Shown: one piece after another, positions 23,656-31,734 of the stretch | Layout of the letters: the number at the start of each line of letters is the position of its first letter | Position numbering within the stretch: position 1 is the first letter of the stretch | Source: Pelomonas sp. Root405 | GTDB taxonomy: Bacteria > Pseudomonadota > Gammaproteobacteria > Burkholderiales > Burkholderiaceae_C | Direction: 5' to 3' | Length of the DNA stretch: 64,000 bases | Assembly (NCBI RefSeq): GCF_001425165.1 | Contig: NZ_LMDU01000012.1 | Span: forward strand, 15,036-79,035 | The notes under the pieces: generated by a model | The model's database searches: none | Seen by the model: only the letters and a program-made list of their open reading frames with translations | Told to the model about the DNA's origin: nothing | Translations under genes and position numbers: made by a program

Positions 23656-23814
23656 CCGAAACGTCGGCTCAGGCCGAGACCTGTTTCTCAGACAGCGACG
23701 CGCGGTTGCGTGCGTCGCTCCACATCATCGACACCTGCGGAAGGCGCCCACGACAGCGCACGCGAGACGGAGATCACGCATATGTCCTACCAGTCCATCT
23801 CGACGATCGACTGA

Positions 23815-23844
23815 ACACGGTTCCGAGCCCCGGCCGAACCGTGT
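23815..23844 (+). other. Perfect hairpin before the protease operon
   Basis: ACACGGTTC and GAACCGTGT form a perfect 9-bp stem with a 12-base loop, right after a tiny reading frame (ATG 23782, ten codons, MSYQSISTID). No T-run follows. An attenuator-like or protein-binding element upstream of the 80-residue protein and the AAA-M41 gene is possible. Confidence 0.45.
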
Positions 23845-23926
23845 CCGTTCACAGATACGGCTTCGGCTCGCGCAGCGTTCATCGCCCGTGGCCATGGAGC
23901 CGGGGCATCGCTTTTCGGAAACCGCA

Positions 23927-24169
23927 ATGAGTGCACAACTCCGTTCCCGCGCCCTCCAGGAGGGGCGCGTCAAGGCCCTGCGCCGCATGAAACAGCCGAT
24001 GACGCTGGTGCTCGAAACCAGTCTTGGTGCCCGCGATCCTGTCGCTCGCGCCCTCGCTCAACGTGGCCTGCGTGGCGCAGGCCAGCACATCCAAAGCCGC
24101 GGTGCCCAGCGCCGTGCCGACCGCATCGCGCTCCAGGCGCTGGCGCGAAGAAAGGATTGGGATGATTGA
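23927..24169 (+). CDS. Small basic hypothetical protein
   Basis: 80 residues, not recognised, Arg-rich and helical (opening MSAQLRSRALQEGRVKALRR, ending ALARRKDWDD). Its last codons overlap the first 8 bases of the AAA-M41 gene, the sign of translational coupling, so it may be a partner or adaptor of that protease. An in-frame ATG at 23888 would add 13 residues. No strong ribosome-binding site was seen for either. Confidence 0.5.
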   Translation: MSAQLRSRALQEGRVKALRRMKQPMTLVLETSLGARDPVARALAQRGLRGAGQHIQSRGAQRRADRIALQALARRKDWDD

Positions 24170-26159
24170 ATCCCAGAATGAACTGCGCGCGCAGCTGGCG
24201 CAGAGGAACCAGCAGCTGCAAGAGATCGCCGCCCAGCTTAAGACCGAGTTGTTCGGCATCGATGCCATCATCGATCGCGTCATTGACTCGGTGCGCGCCT
24301 GGTACGTGCTGCCTGGGCTCGTCTCCCGGCCCGTCATCGTCTGCCTGTGGGGCCTGACCGGTACGGGCAAGACCCAACTGGTGCGCCGCCTGGCGCAACT
24401 GCTGGGGTTCTATGACCGCTTCGTCGAGGTGCAGATGGACGGCTTCTCCAATGGGGCCGGCTGGCGCGGTGCGCAGAGCATCTCGGGCATGCTGGCGCAA
24501 TCCGGCGTGCGCGAGGGCGAGCCGGGCATCCTGGCGCTCGACGAGTTCCAGCGCTTTCGGACCATCGACGGCAAGCGCAACGAGATGCGCGTCGAGCGTT
24601 ACCAGGACGTCTGGGCACTCCTGTCCGACGGCCGCCTGCCGCCCGCGCTCTCACTGCTGGGCGACATCGAGTCGTCCATCGCCGAGGCGGCGTTCGACGC
24701 CGAGCGCGTCGATGCGGATGAAGCCAAGCACCGCTTCAAGCTGCGCAGCTGGGAGGCGCAGGAACTGCAGCGCAACCTCAAGCTCGACGAGCCGCTGCTG
24801 GAAATCATGGCCTGGACGCCCGAGCAGATCCAGCAGCGCCTGCATGCCTTCCGCGAAAGCGGCCAGCAGCAGTGGGATACCGACTACAGCCGCCTGCTCG
24901 TCTTCGTGTGCGGCAACCTCGACGAGATGTATGAAGACCTCGCCACCAGCGTGGACGACTGCGACAGCGATGCCGACACTTTCCACACCGTCACCGGCAA
25001 GCTGAGTGTCATTGACGTCAAGCAGGCGCTCAACAAGCGCTTCAAGCCCGAGCAGGTGGCGCGGCTGGGCAACGAACACGTGGTGTATCCATCGCTGTCG
25101 CGGCATGCCTACGAGCAATTGATCGAGCAGGGTTGCACCCGCTACGCCCGCGAGACGGGGGAGCGTTGCGGCCTGCATTTCGAGTTGGCCACCAGCGTGG
25201 GCGAGCAGATCTACGCCAACGCCGTTTTCCCGGCCCAAGGCACGCGGCCGCTCTTTTCGTCACTGCACGCCGTCCTTGGGTCCGGCCTGGCCAAGGCGGC
25301 GCTATGGGCCTTCGAACAGGGCGCCACGACAGGCGACAGGGTTGGCCTGACGGCCGACGGCCGCAGTCTCATCGCGCACTGGCACGGTCAAACGCATGCT
25401 ATCGCTGCGCCGTTCGAGATCAACCGTCTGCGCCAGCGCAGCAACGCCGACTTCCGTGCCCTGCTCGCCGTGCACGAGGCCGGTCACGGCCTGGTCCACG
25501 CCCTGCTGTTCGGCCGTGCCCCGAGCGAGATCAAGATCCACGTCGCGAGTTTCGAGGGCGGCTACAACGCCTACACCTCGAGAAAGGTCTGGTCGCGTCG
25601 CAACCTGCTGGATTCCATCTGCACCAGCCTCGCCGGGCGCGCCGCCGAGTTGTTCGTTTTCGGGCCGGAACTCAGTTCCAGCGGCGCCGAGAGCGACCTT
25701 CGCAAAGCGACCGAAACCGCCGCGCGCATGCTGCGCCATTTGGGTCACGGCACGCGCGTCGGTCGCAGCGACGTGTCCCGAGACAGTGACGACAACCTGT
25801 GCACCGACGTTGAAGCCACCAACGCGCCGATCGAGACATTGCTGCAGGCTGAGCATGAGCGAGCGACGAGGCTGATGGAGGAGCACCGCGACGCGCTGCT
25901 GGCGCTGGTGGACGAGCTGATCGATCACGGCCAGGTCACGCCGGCACGGTTTGCAACCGTGGTCGAGCTGCCGTTGGAGATGCCCGAGGATGCACTGGAT
26001 CCCTATGCCAACCGGCTGGCATCGTTCCGACAGGCGGGTGTCAAAGCGAGAGAGCGGACGCGGGCGCAGAGCGGTGACGCGCTGGGGGGATCGATGCCGG
26101 CCGACAACGCTGGCTTTTGCGTGGCGGACATCGCGATGGCCGACATGACGTTGAGCTGA
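24162..26159 (+). CDS. Soluble AAA+ ATPase fused to M41 metalloprotease
   Basis: 665 residues from ATG 24162, behind AAGGA. Residues 1-35 are a coiled-coil-like helix. The AAA+ module has Walker A GLTGTGKT (64-71) and Walker B ILALDEFQ (123-130). The C-terminal half carries the zinc motif HEAGH (438-442) and the distal SSGAESDLRKATETAARML, which corresponds to the FtsH segment holding the third metal ligand. Unlike FtsH there is no transmembrane segment, and a long insertion (about 150-330) separates the modules. It therefore looks like a cytosolic ATP-dependent protease. It sits after the tRNA array and HNH gene. Its substrates are unknown. Confidence 0.8.
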   Translation: MIESQNELRAQLAQRNQQLQEIAAQLKTELFGIDAIIDRVIDSVRAWYVLPGLVSRPVIVCLWGLTGTGKTQLVRRLAQLLGFYDRFVEVQMDGFSNGAGWRGAQSISGMLAQSGVREGEPGILALDEFQRFRTIDGKRNEMRVERYQDVWALLSDGRLPPALSLLGDIESSIAEAAFDAERVDADEAKHRFKLRSWEAQELQRNLKLDEPLLEIMAWTPEQIQQRLHAFRESGQQQWDTDYSRLLVFVCGNLDEMYEDLATSVDDCDSDADTFHTVTGKLSVIDVKQALNKRFKPEQVARLGNEHVVYPSLSRHAYEQLIEQGCTRYARETGERCGLHFELATSVGEQIYANAVFPAQGTRPLFSSLHAVLGSGLAKAALWAFEQGATTGDRVGLTADGRSLIAHWHGQTHAIAAPFEINRLRQRSNADFRALLAVHEAGHGLVHALLFGRAPSEIKIHVASFEGGYNAYTSRKVWSRRNLLDSICTSLAGRAAELFVFGPELSSSGAESDLRKATETAARMLRHLGHGTRVGRSDVSRDSDDNLCTDVEATNAPIETLLQAEHERATRLMEEHRDALLALVDELIDHGQVTPARFATVVELPLEMPEDALDPYANRLASFRQAGVKARERTRAQSGDALGGSMPADNAGFCVADIAMADMTLS

Positions 26160-26250
26160 CCCAGGCTGCCCGCGCTGGGCGACACGCAAAGCGTGGCCGT
26201 GGCGGCGGAAGATGTCGGCGACCTCAAGGGAGTGCGCCGCGGCGTGGGCC

Positions 26251-26466
26251 TCACGACGGCAGCAAGTTCTCCAGGCGGCTCATCACTTCGCGCAGCGCGT
26301 CGGTGGCGACGTGGTCACAGGAGCAAGGCAAGGGCCGCAAGGCATGCACCGCCGGCATCGGCCGGCTCCCGCCGTCGGTGCGGAAGCGGTCCGAAGTTCT
26401 CCTCGACGTCGCCCGCGCCAGTCGCGCTTCTTCGGCGCCTGCCGTGAATTCAACGGCGTATCTCAT
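26251..26466 (-). pseudogene. ParE/RelE-like toxin remnant
   Basis: The reading frame opens MRYAVEFTAGAEE, the typical first strand of ParE/RelE toxins, then loses family similarity, apparently through a frameshift. A later piece LRPLPCSCDHVATDALREVM recalls the usual PFSCR segment. Its ATG overlaps the stop of the preceding small gene (ATGA), as in toxin-antitoxin pairs. Probably inactive. Confidence 0.4.
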
Positions 26467-26654
26467 CCGCCCAGCTGCTTACGGCGCTCGGCCGACTTGG
26501 ATTCGAGCTTGGCGATGACCTGAGCGGCTGGGATGAACACTCCTGTGCGCTCATACTCGGCCAGGGACGCGTCGCAACGCCAAGCGAAGTTGGCCTGGAC
26601 GCGCCGGTACTCAACGGCGTTGCGCACAGCGCCGGCGGGCGCGGCGCAGTTCAA
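26463..26654 (-). CDS. Possible antitoxin remnant upstream of toxin
   Basis: About 63 residues with only a TTG start available, and an in-frame stop shortly upstream, so the N-terminus is doubtful. The C-terminal helix (EYERTGVFIPAAQVIAKLES followed by KSAERRKQLGG) and the ATGA coupling to the ParE-like remnant suggest the antitoxin of a type II pair. The family is not recognised. Confidence 0.35.
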   Translation of the reverse strand: MNCAAPAGAVRNAVEYRRVQANFAWRCDASLAEYERTGVFIPAAQVIAKLESKSAERRKQLGG

Positions 26655-26675
26655 GGCGAATTGGCCGACCCAGCG

Positions 26676-27248
26676 TCAAGCTTCTGAGGACGGTGCAAGA
26701 TCGGCTTTCGCCTTCGTGGACTTCTTCCCTGCGGCCTTCTTCACGGGAGCAGCTTTGACGGCCTTCTTGACGGGTGTCTTCGCGGCAACCGCGGCTTTGG
26801 TCGCCTTCTTGGCAGGTGCCGCCTTCTTCCTGGCGACGCTCTTCTTTGCCGTCTTGGAAGTCGGCGTCACCGTGGCAGTCGGCTTCTTCGCCGCTGCCTT
26901 CGTTGACGACACGAGAAAGCTCTCGAGTGCATGCCCAGCATTCAGCGCCGCGTGAATCCACTGTGGGCGCTTGCCGATTCCATGCCAGCTGTTGCCCTGG
27001 TCGTCAGCGTACTTCGCTGGCTTGGCAGCACCAGGCTTCTTGGCTGCGCTGGTCTTTGCTGTCTTCGCAGCAGCCTTTCGGCCATTGCCGATGAACGTGC
27101 TGTCAGTCGAGCTGAAAAGATGCTCGGCGGTGAGTCCGTGCTGTGCAATCTCGCGCTTGATGCGCGCGATGACAGTCGACTGAATCGAGTCGACCTCTTT
27201 TTGAAGCTTTGCGATCTGCTCGTTCAGTTTCGCGAGGGACTTTGCCAT
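26676..27248 (-). CDS. H-NS-like protein with histone-type Lys/Ala tail
   Basis: 190 residues. The N-terminal about 45 residues are a coiled coil (LAKLNEQIAKLQKEVDSI), as in H-NS oligomerisation domains. Residues about 80-112 hold the H-NS DNA-binding motif with YADDQGNSWHGIGKRPQWIH, close to the family pattern of aromatic, WxGxG, basic, P and W. The rest is a long Lys/Ala/Pro/Thr tail resembling eukaryotic histone H1, known from Burkholderiales nucleoid proteins. It likely binds and silences A+T-richer accessory DNA such as the island around it. A separate Lys/Ala-rich block (59-76) precedes the DNA-binding motif. Confidence 0.82.
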   Translation of the reverse strand: MAKSLAKLNEQIAKLQKEVDSIQSTVIARIKREIAQHGLTAEHLFSSTDSTFIGNGRKAAAKTAKTSAAKKPGAAKPAKYADDQGNSWHGIGKRPQWIHAALNAGHALESFLVSSTKAAAKKPTATVTPTSKTAKKSVARKKAAPAKKATKAAVAAKTPVKKAVKAAPVKKAAGKKSTKAKADLAPSSEA

Positions 27249-27365
27249 TCACAACTCCAAAATAGTTATGGCTGGAGTCTATCTACTGGAATCGCTTTTC
27301 AGTGAGCACCTCGCACACGAGCGGCCCCGCGATGCGATGGGCGCGCGGATTGCGAACGGTCTCCT

Positions 27366-27557
27366 TCAGCCAGGCAACTGGCGCACGTCGAAGTTCGTCT
27401 CCTGCCAATCCGCCGAGCAGGAATCGGTGACGACGACGCCCGCAAGGAACTCGTCTTCGTCGAGCTGGTCAGCCGCGGGAACGTTTGCCAATGTCACGCG
27501 CCGGATGGTCTCGCGCAGCTGCTGGACGGAGGCCTGGGCCAAGTCGGTGAACTTCAC
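27366..27557 (-). CDS. Small hypothetical protein
   Basis: 63 residues, acidic, opening VKFTDLAQASVQQLRETIRR from a GTG that overlaps the stop of a 32-codon frame upstream (GTGA). The family is not recognised. It lies between the H-NS-like gene and the hipB-like remnant and may be another piece of a broken toxin-antitoxin locus. Coding status is uncertain. Confidence 0.35.
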   Translation of the reverse strand: MKFTDLAQASVQQLRETIRRVTLANVPAADQLDEDEFLAGVVVTDSCSADWQETNFDVRQLPG

Positions 27558-27605
27558 AGCACCGTCCGGCGGAAATCGATCTCTGTGCCTTCCCAGGCCT
27601 CCTCG

Positions 27606-27824
27606 TCAGCCTTGGGAACTGCGACTAAGTGCCGCACGCTTCCGGCTGGCATTCACGTAGTTGGCGCCGCTCACCTTGTCGGCGTTGCGCTCCATCGCGG
27701 AGTAGGTTTGCTGCGAAACGTCCAAGCGAAGTGCGACCTCCCCTTGCGTGAAGCCGGCCCGCTTTCGGAAGCCTTGAAGTAGCGAGGGGAACCGCTCGGC
27801 GGTTCGGACGGAGAATTGAGAGAT
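27606..27824 (-). pseudogene. HipB/XRE-type antitoxin remnant
   Basis: Translating the minus strand gives SQFSVRTAERFPSLLQGF, then RKRAGFTQGEVALRLDVSQQ and TYSAMERNADKVS, a clear XRE helix-turn-helix of the HipB antitoxin type. The codon expected to be the start is ATC, not ATG. After NADKVSGAN the sequence departs from the family and ends early at 27606. No hipA-like partner is present. A gene decayed at both ends. Confidence 0.55.
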
Positions 27825-28156
27825 ACAGACTGGAAGCAGTCAGAGCAAATTACAGCTCCTGATGTGTTCTCGTCAGCTGACGCCCCAAGAGCTGTTTTGC
27901 AATCTACGGGTCCTGAGCTGTTTCCTTGCAACAGCGCTGGGCGGGCCGCGCTAGTGATCCGGCAAGCTCAGGAAGTCGACGTGCGCTTCACAACGGGTGC
28001 TGACGGCCGCGGTCGGCATCCGTCCAGCAGCAATGTGCCTGCAGAGATCACCAGTCCGCCGGCGCTTCAGAGCACCAGGACCAGGGGGGTACCAAGCGGC
28101 CTGTTTGGACGACGTCCTGCTAACGTCAAATGGTTCATCCAACACTGAAACAGGTC
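27825..28156. other. Gene-free stretch before the amine oxidase
   Basis: 332 bases of mixed composition, slightly poorer in G+C than the surroundings. No gene, RNA fold or strong promoter could be fixed. AACAGG just before 28157 is a modest ribosome-binding site for the next gene. Confidence 0.35.
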
Positions 28157-29764
28157 ATGGCTCGATCCCGCTATTTTCACAAGATCCAACAGCTCATTCG
28201 TGTTGCCGCGCACTGCGCCGCCTCAGGAGAGCAAGGTGAAGAAGCGTTGCAGCGACTGCGTTCGCAGGCGGCGATGACGCCGCGTCGGCGTGTATTGCAG
28301 GCTGCCGCTGGACTGGGGCTGGCGTCCGCGCTGCCTGCAAGAGCGGCCCCAGGCGCCCGAGGTACAGATGTTGCGGTGGTCGGCGCCGGCTTCGCAGGTC
28401 TGTACGCCGCCACCTTGCTGGCGAGCAAGGGCGCTCGGCCACAGGTGTTTGAAGCAGGCGACCGTGTCGGTGGCCGCGTCTGGTCGCTTCGCGGCGTCTT
28501 TCCGGGCCAGGTTGCCGAGCGTGGTGCCGAATTGATCGACACCACGCACTCAACGTTGCGAGGCCTGGCGGGCGCGTACGGCCTCACGCTGGAAAGCTAC
28601 GCGCCCAGCAAGCTGCCCGGAGAAGAGGCTTTCTACTTCTTCGGCCGCCACTGGACCGAAGCGCAAGTCGTCGACGAGTTCCGTGCCTTCATTCCCGCCC
28701 TGAGGGATGACCTGAGCAAGCTCAGCAACGGGCCGACGGCACTGTCGTACAACGCGACCGACCGGCGGCTCGACTTCACTTCGCTGGAAGACTATTTGGC
28801 GCAACGAGGCGCCGGCCCGCTGATTCGCGCCGTGCTCGACGTGGCCTACACGATCGAGTTCGGCCGCGAGATCAACCGCCAGAGCGCACTGTCAATGCTG
28901 TTCTTCATCGCGACCAACAAGCGCCAGGCTTTCACACCGTTCGGCGTGTTCAGCGACGAGCGATTTCATATCGTCGAGGGCAACGACGCTGTGGCACATG
29001 CCATGGCTGCCGCACTGCCGCAGCCAGTCACGCTGGGCCACCGACTGCTTCGCGTCGCCCGCCAGTCCGACGGCCGCGTGCGCCTGAGCTTCGCAACCGC
29101 AGGTGGCACGGTGGAAACGGTCCATGATGCCGTGGTGCTCACGCTGCCAGCACCGATGATGCGGCACATCGAATTCGCGGCCAGCGTTGCCCTGCCTGCG
29201 AGCAACCGCTTTGCCATTGACCAGTTCGACTACGGCACCAGTTCCAAGCTCATGATCGGCTTCAACGGTCGCCCTTGGTACGAACGTGGCAACAGCAATG
29301 GCGCCAGCTACAGCGACCTGAGCAACCATCAATCGACCTGGGAAACCAACCCCTCACAGGCCAGGGCGTTCAGCCGAGGTGTTCTCACCGACTTTTCCGG
29401 CGGTGAGCGGGGCGCGCGGCTCGACCCATCGAAGGTGCAATCGGAAGCCGCAGCGTTCCTTGGCGACCTCGACCGGGTCTATCCCGGCAGCAGCGTGCTT
29501 GCACGCCGGGACAACAGCGGTCGTGTGCAGGCGCATCTGGAAAACTGGGCTCGACTGCCGCTCTTCCAGGGCGCCTACAGCAACAACCAACCGGGCTACT
29601 TCACGACCATCGAAGGTCTGTATGCCCAACCGGCAGGCAACGTCCACTTCGCGGGCGAGCACACCGATTCGTTCTACACCTATCAAGGCTTCATGGAAGG
29701 CGCGTTGTTGTCAGGCGCTCGGGCCGCGGATCAAGTGCTTCGGGCCGTTCAATCCAGAGCCTAG
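28157..29764 (+). CDS. Flavin amine oxidase family protein
   Basis: 535 residues. After a 39-residue N-terminal part (MARSRYFHKIQQLIRVAAHC onward, common in bacterial amine oxidases of this group) comes a twin-arginine-like signal segment TPRRRVLQAAAGLGLASALP. The FAD-binding Rossmann motif DVAVVGAGFAGLYAA follows, with the second flavin signature GDRVGGRVWSL. The C-terminal flavin segment is HFAGEHTDSFYTYQGFMEGA. Such enzymes oxidise primary amines or amino acids to imines with H2O2 release. The substrate is not predictable. Export by Tat is likely. It is preceded by TA remnants and followed by a convergent peptidase gene. Confidence 0.85.
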   Translation: MARSRYFHKIQQLIRVAAHCAASGEQGEEALQRLRSQAAMTPRRRVLQAAAGLGLASALPARAAPGARGTDVAVVGAGFAGLYAATLLASKGARPQVFEAGDRVGGRVWSLRGVFPGQVAERGAELIDTTHSTLRGLAGAYGLTLESYAPSKLPGEEAFYFFGRHWTEAQVVDEFRAFIPALRDDLSKLSNGPTALSYNATDRRLDFTSLEDYLAQRGAGPLIRAVLDVAYTIEFGREINRQSALSMLFFIATNKRQAFTPFGVFSDERFHIVEGNDAVAHAMAAALPQPVTLGHRLLRVARQSDGRVRLSFATAGGTVETVHDAVVLTLPAPMMRHIEFAASVALPASNRFAIDQFDYGTSSKLMIGFNGRPWYERGNSNGASYSDLSNHQSTWETNPSQARAFSRGVLTDFSGGERGARLDPSKVQSEAAAFLGDLDRVYPGSSVLARRDNSGRVQAHLENWARLPLFQGAYSNNQPGYFTTIEGLYAQPAGNVHFAGEHTDSFYTYQGFMEGALLSGARAADQVLRAVQSRA

Positions 29765-29864
29765 GGCGACGCCGTGTCTGAGCACGAGAACTGCGGCCTG
29801 ACCTGACGTTCTCCGACCGGTCAAAGGTCCGGGCGATGCAATCGCCGAACAAGCGAATGGAGAC

Positions 29865-30749
29865 TCAGGACTTGTGCGCCGCAGCGGGCGGCAACGCCCT
29901 CAACGCCCCCGGCAATGGCGTCACCGCCCCCACCATCGCCGCCCCCCTCGCGCCCGCCGCCGCCTTCAGCACCGCCAACCGCTCAACGGTATCCGGATGG
30001 CTCCTCAACCACGCCGTCCCTGACGGCGCATGGTCGGCTTGTGGCAGCACGGTGAACAGCGCAGCCAGCCCGCCGGCGTGGCCGTAAAGAGCGAGGCTTG
30101 CCGCCAGCGCCTCGGCGTCGGCCTGCCGCTCGGCGTCGCGTGAATAGCCGAGCAGCGCCAACTGCGCAGCACCGCCCAGCAGGCCCTGTGCGGCCTGAGC
30201 AGCGCCTTCGGGCATCACCACCGAAAGCAACAGCGACACGGCCAGACCGTGCCCCATGTTGGCGGCAACGTGCCGGTGCTTGACGTGGGCGATCTCATGG
30301 GCGAGCAGCGCGGCCAGGGCCTGCTCGCTGTCGAGCTTGCGCAGCAGGCCGTGGAAGACGCGGATACGGCCGCCCACGGTTGCGTAGGCGTTCACCAGCT
30401 CCGAGGCGTCGTCGCTGACCACCACCTTCATGCCGGGCGGCAGCGCCATCACCGCGGCCACCCGGTCGGCCAGCGACTGCAGGGCGACCCGACGCTCGCG
30501 CTCGGCGGCAGCGTCTGCCGAAGCAGCGGCTTTCGGTTCAGCGTCGAACACCCGTTCGGCCAGCGCGACTTCGTATTCGAAGGGCAACTTGGGCGCGAGC
30601 CAGCGCGCGGACAGGCCCGTCACGAGCACCAGCACAGCCAGGACCGCGAGGCTGGCGGCCACCAGCCAGGCCAGCTCGCGCAGCGGGTGGTCGTCGCGCT
30701 CCAGGAGGTCTTCCGGTGGCAGCCGGTTTTCCAGGGTCGGTGGGGTCAT
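29865..30749 (-). CDS. M48-family zinc metalloprotease, membrane-bound
   Basis: 294 residues from ATG 30749. An in-frame start at 30770 would overlap the upstream gene. One transmembrane segment (about 28-46) anchors the N-terminus. The catalytic motif is HEIAHVKHRH (HEIAH at 151-155), preceded by AYATVGGRIRVFHGLL, the typical M48 strand that ends before the active helix. The downstream zinc ligand lies near the SRDAERQADAEAL segment. M48 (Ste24/HtpX/LoiP type) proteases act in envelope quality control. It ends a three-gene minus-strand unit with two YbjQ-family genes, suggesting envelope stress or trafficking. Confidence 0.85.
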   Translation of the reverse strand: MTPPTLENRLPPEDLLERDDHPLRELAWLVAASLAVLAVLVLVTGLSARWLAPKLPFEYEVALAERVFDAEPKAAASADAAAERERRVALQSLADRVAAVMALPPGMKVVVSDDASELVNAYATVGGRIRVFHGLLRKLDSEQALAALLAHEIAHVKHRHVAANMGHGLAVSLLLSVVMPEGAAQAAQGLLGGAAQLALLGYSRDAERQADAEALAASLALYGHAGGLAALFTVLPQADHAPSGTAWLRSHPDTVERLAVLKAAAGARGAAMVGAVTPLPGALRALPPAAAHKS

Positions 30750-30759
30750 GCAGCAGCGC

Positions 30760-31254
30760 TCACGGCGCACGCGTGGCCGCTGCCGCCTGACCCATTGGTC
30801 CGATCAGCGCGGTGCCGAAGGCCAGGATCTCCACCGAAGGCGTGGCGGACCCCGCGATGGTGGTAGTCTGGAAGCGCACACCGATGACCAGCGTGCTGCC
30901 CGCGGCCTGGGCCTGCGCCTTCAGGCGCAGCAGCGCTTCGCGGCGCGCGCGCTCCAGCAGCGTCTCGTAGCCGCGGAAGCGCCCGCCGAAGAAGGAGCGG
31001 AAGCCGGCGACGAAGGTCTTGAAGTAGTCCGACGAGATGACCACGCCACCCGTCACCAGCTGCGCCGAGCCGGCCACCACACCCTCGGGCACATAGCGCG
31101 TGTTCAGCGCCACGACGTGGCGCAGCGCCTGCTCACGCTCGCGGATGCTCTGGTAATGGCGCCGCTCCAGCCAGCGCCCGATGCCGTAGCCGAACACCAG
31201 CGGGACCAGCACCACCCACAGGTTGAAGGTCTCGAGCCAGAATTTCCAATCCAT
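30760..31254 (-). CDS. YbjQ-family protein with N-terminal membrane anchor
   Basis: 164 residues. An N-terminal transmembrane helix (about 9-27, LWVVLVPLVFGYGIGRWLE) precedes a YbjQ/UPF0145 (heavy-metal-binding-like) domain: SAQLVTGGVVISSDYFKTFV, then ETLLERARREALLRLKAQAQ and GSTLVIGVRF. The family forms pentameric beta barrels of unknown function. The soluble paralogue (31274-31594) lies 19 bp upstream and the M48 protease gene 10 bp downstream, so the three are probably co-transcribed. Confidence 0.8.
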   Translation of the reverse strand: MDWKFWLETFNLWVVLVPLVFGYGIGRWLERRHYQSIREREQALRHVVALNTRYVPEGVVAGSAQLVTGGVVISSDYFKTFVAGFRSFFGGRFRGYETLLERARREALLRLKAQAQAAGSTLVIGVRFQTTTIAGSATPSVEILAFGTALIGPMGQAAAATRAP

Positions 31255-31273
31255 GACGATGAGCGGGCGGGGT

Positions 31274-31594
31274 TCAGGTCGGTTCGACCGTCACGGCAGA
31301 GCCATAGGCCAGGATCTCGGCTGCGCCCATCGTGATGCTGGTGGTGACGAAGCGCACGTTGAGCACCGCATTGGCGCCTACCGCACGCGCTTCGGCCGTC
31401 ATGCGCTCCACGGCCTCGGCGCGGGCCTCCTGCATCAGGTCGGTGTAGGCCTTGAGCTCGCCGCCCACGATGTTCTTCAGCCCGGCCAGGATGTCCTTGC
31501 CGGCGTGCTTGGCGCGCACCGTGCTGCCCTGCACGATGCCCAGGTGGCCGGTGATGCGGTGCCCGGGGGCGGTTTCAAGGTTGCTGACGAGCAT
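31274..31594 (-). CDS. YbjQ/UPF0145-family protein
   Basis: 106 residues, full length. Characteristic segments are HRITGHLGIVQGSTVRAKHA, IVGGELKAYTDLMQEARAEA and NAVLNVRFVTTSITMGAAEI. Function of the family is not established; the name heavy-metal-binding is historical. The ATG at 31594 is preferred over an in-frame ATG at 31687 because the extra 31 residues are Arg-rich and not part of the family. First gene of the unit with the membrane YbjQ paralogue and the M48 peptidase. Confidence 0.85.
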   Translation of the reverse strand: MLVSNLETAPGHRITGHLGIVQGSTVRAKHAGKDILAGLKNIVGGELKAYTDLMQEARAEAVERMTAEARAVGANAVLNVRFVTTSITMGAAEILAYGSAVTVEPT

Positions 31595-31734
31595 GGCGGT
31601 GAACTCCCCGGTGTTGTTTGCGGCCGTGATGATGCCCGAGGCGCGGCGGCGCAGGCCGGTGAATCCTCCCCGCCAGACGCTCGGCAAGACGCCGGATCAG
31701 CCCTGCCAGCGCCCGACCGCAGTCGGCCCACCGA

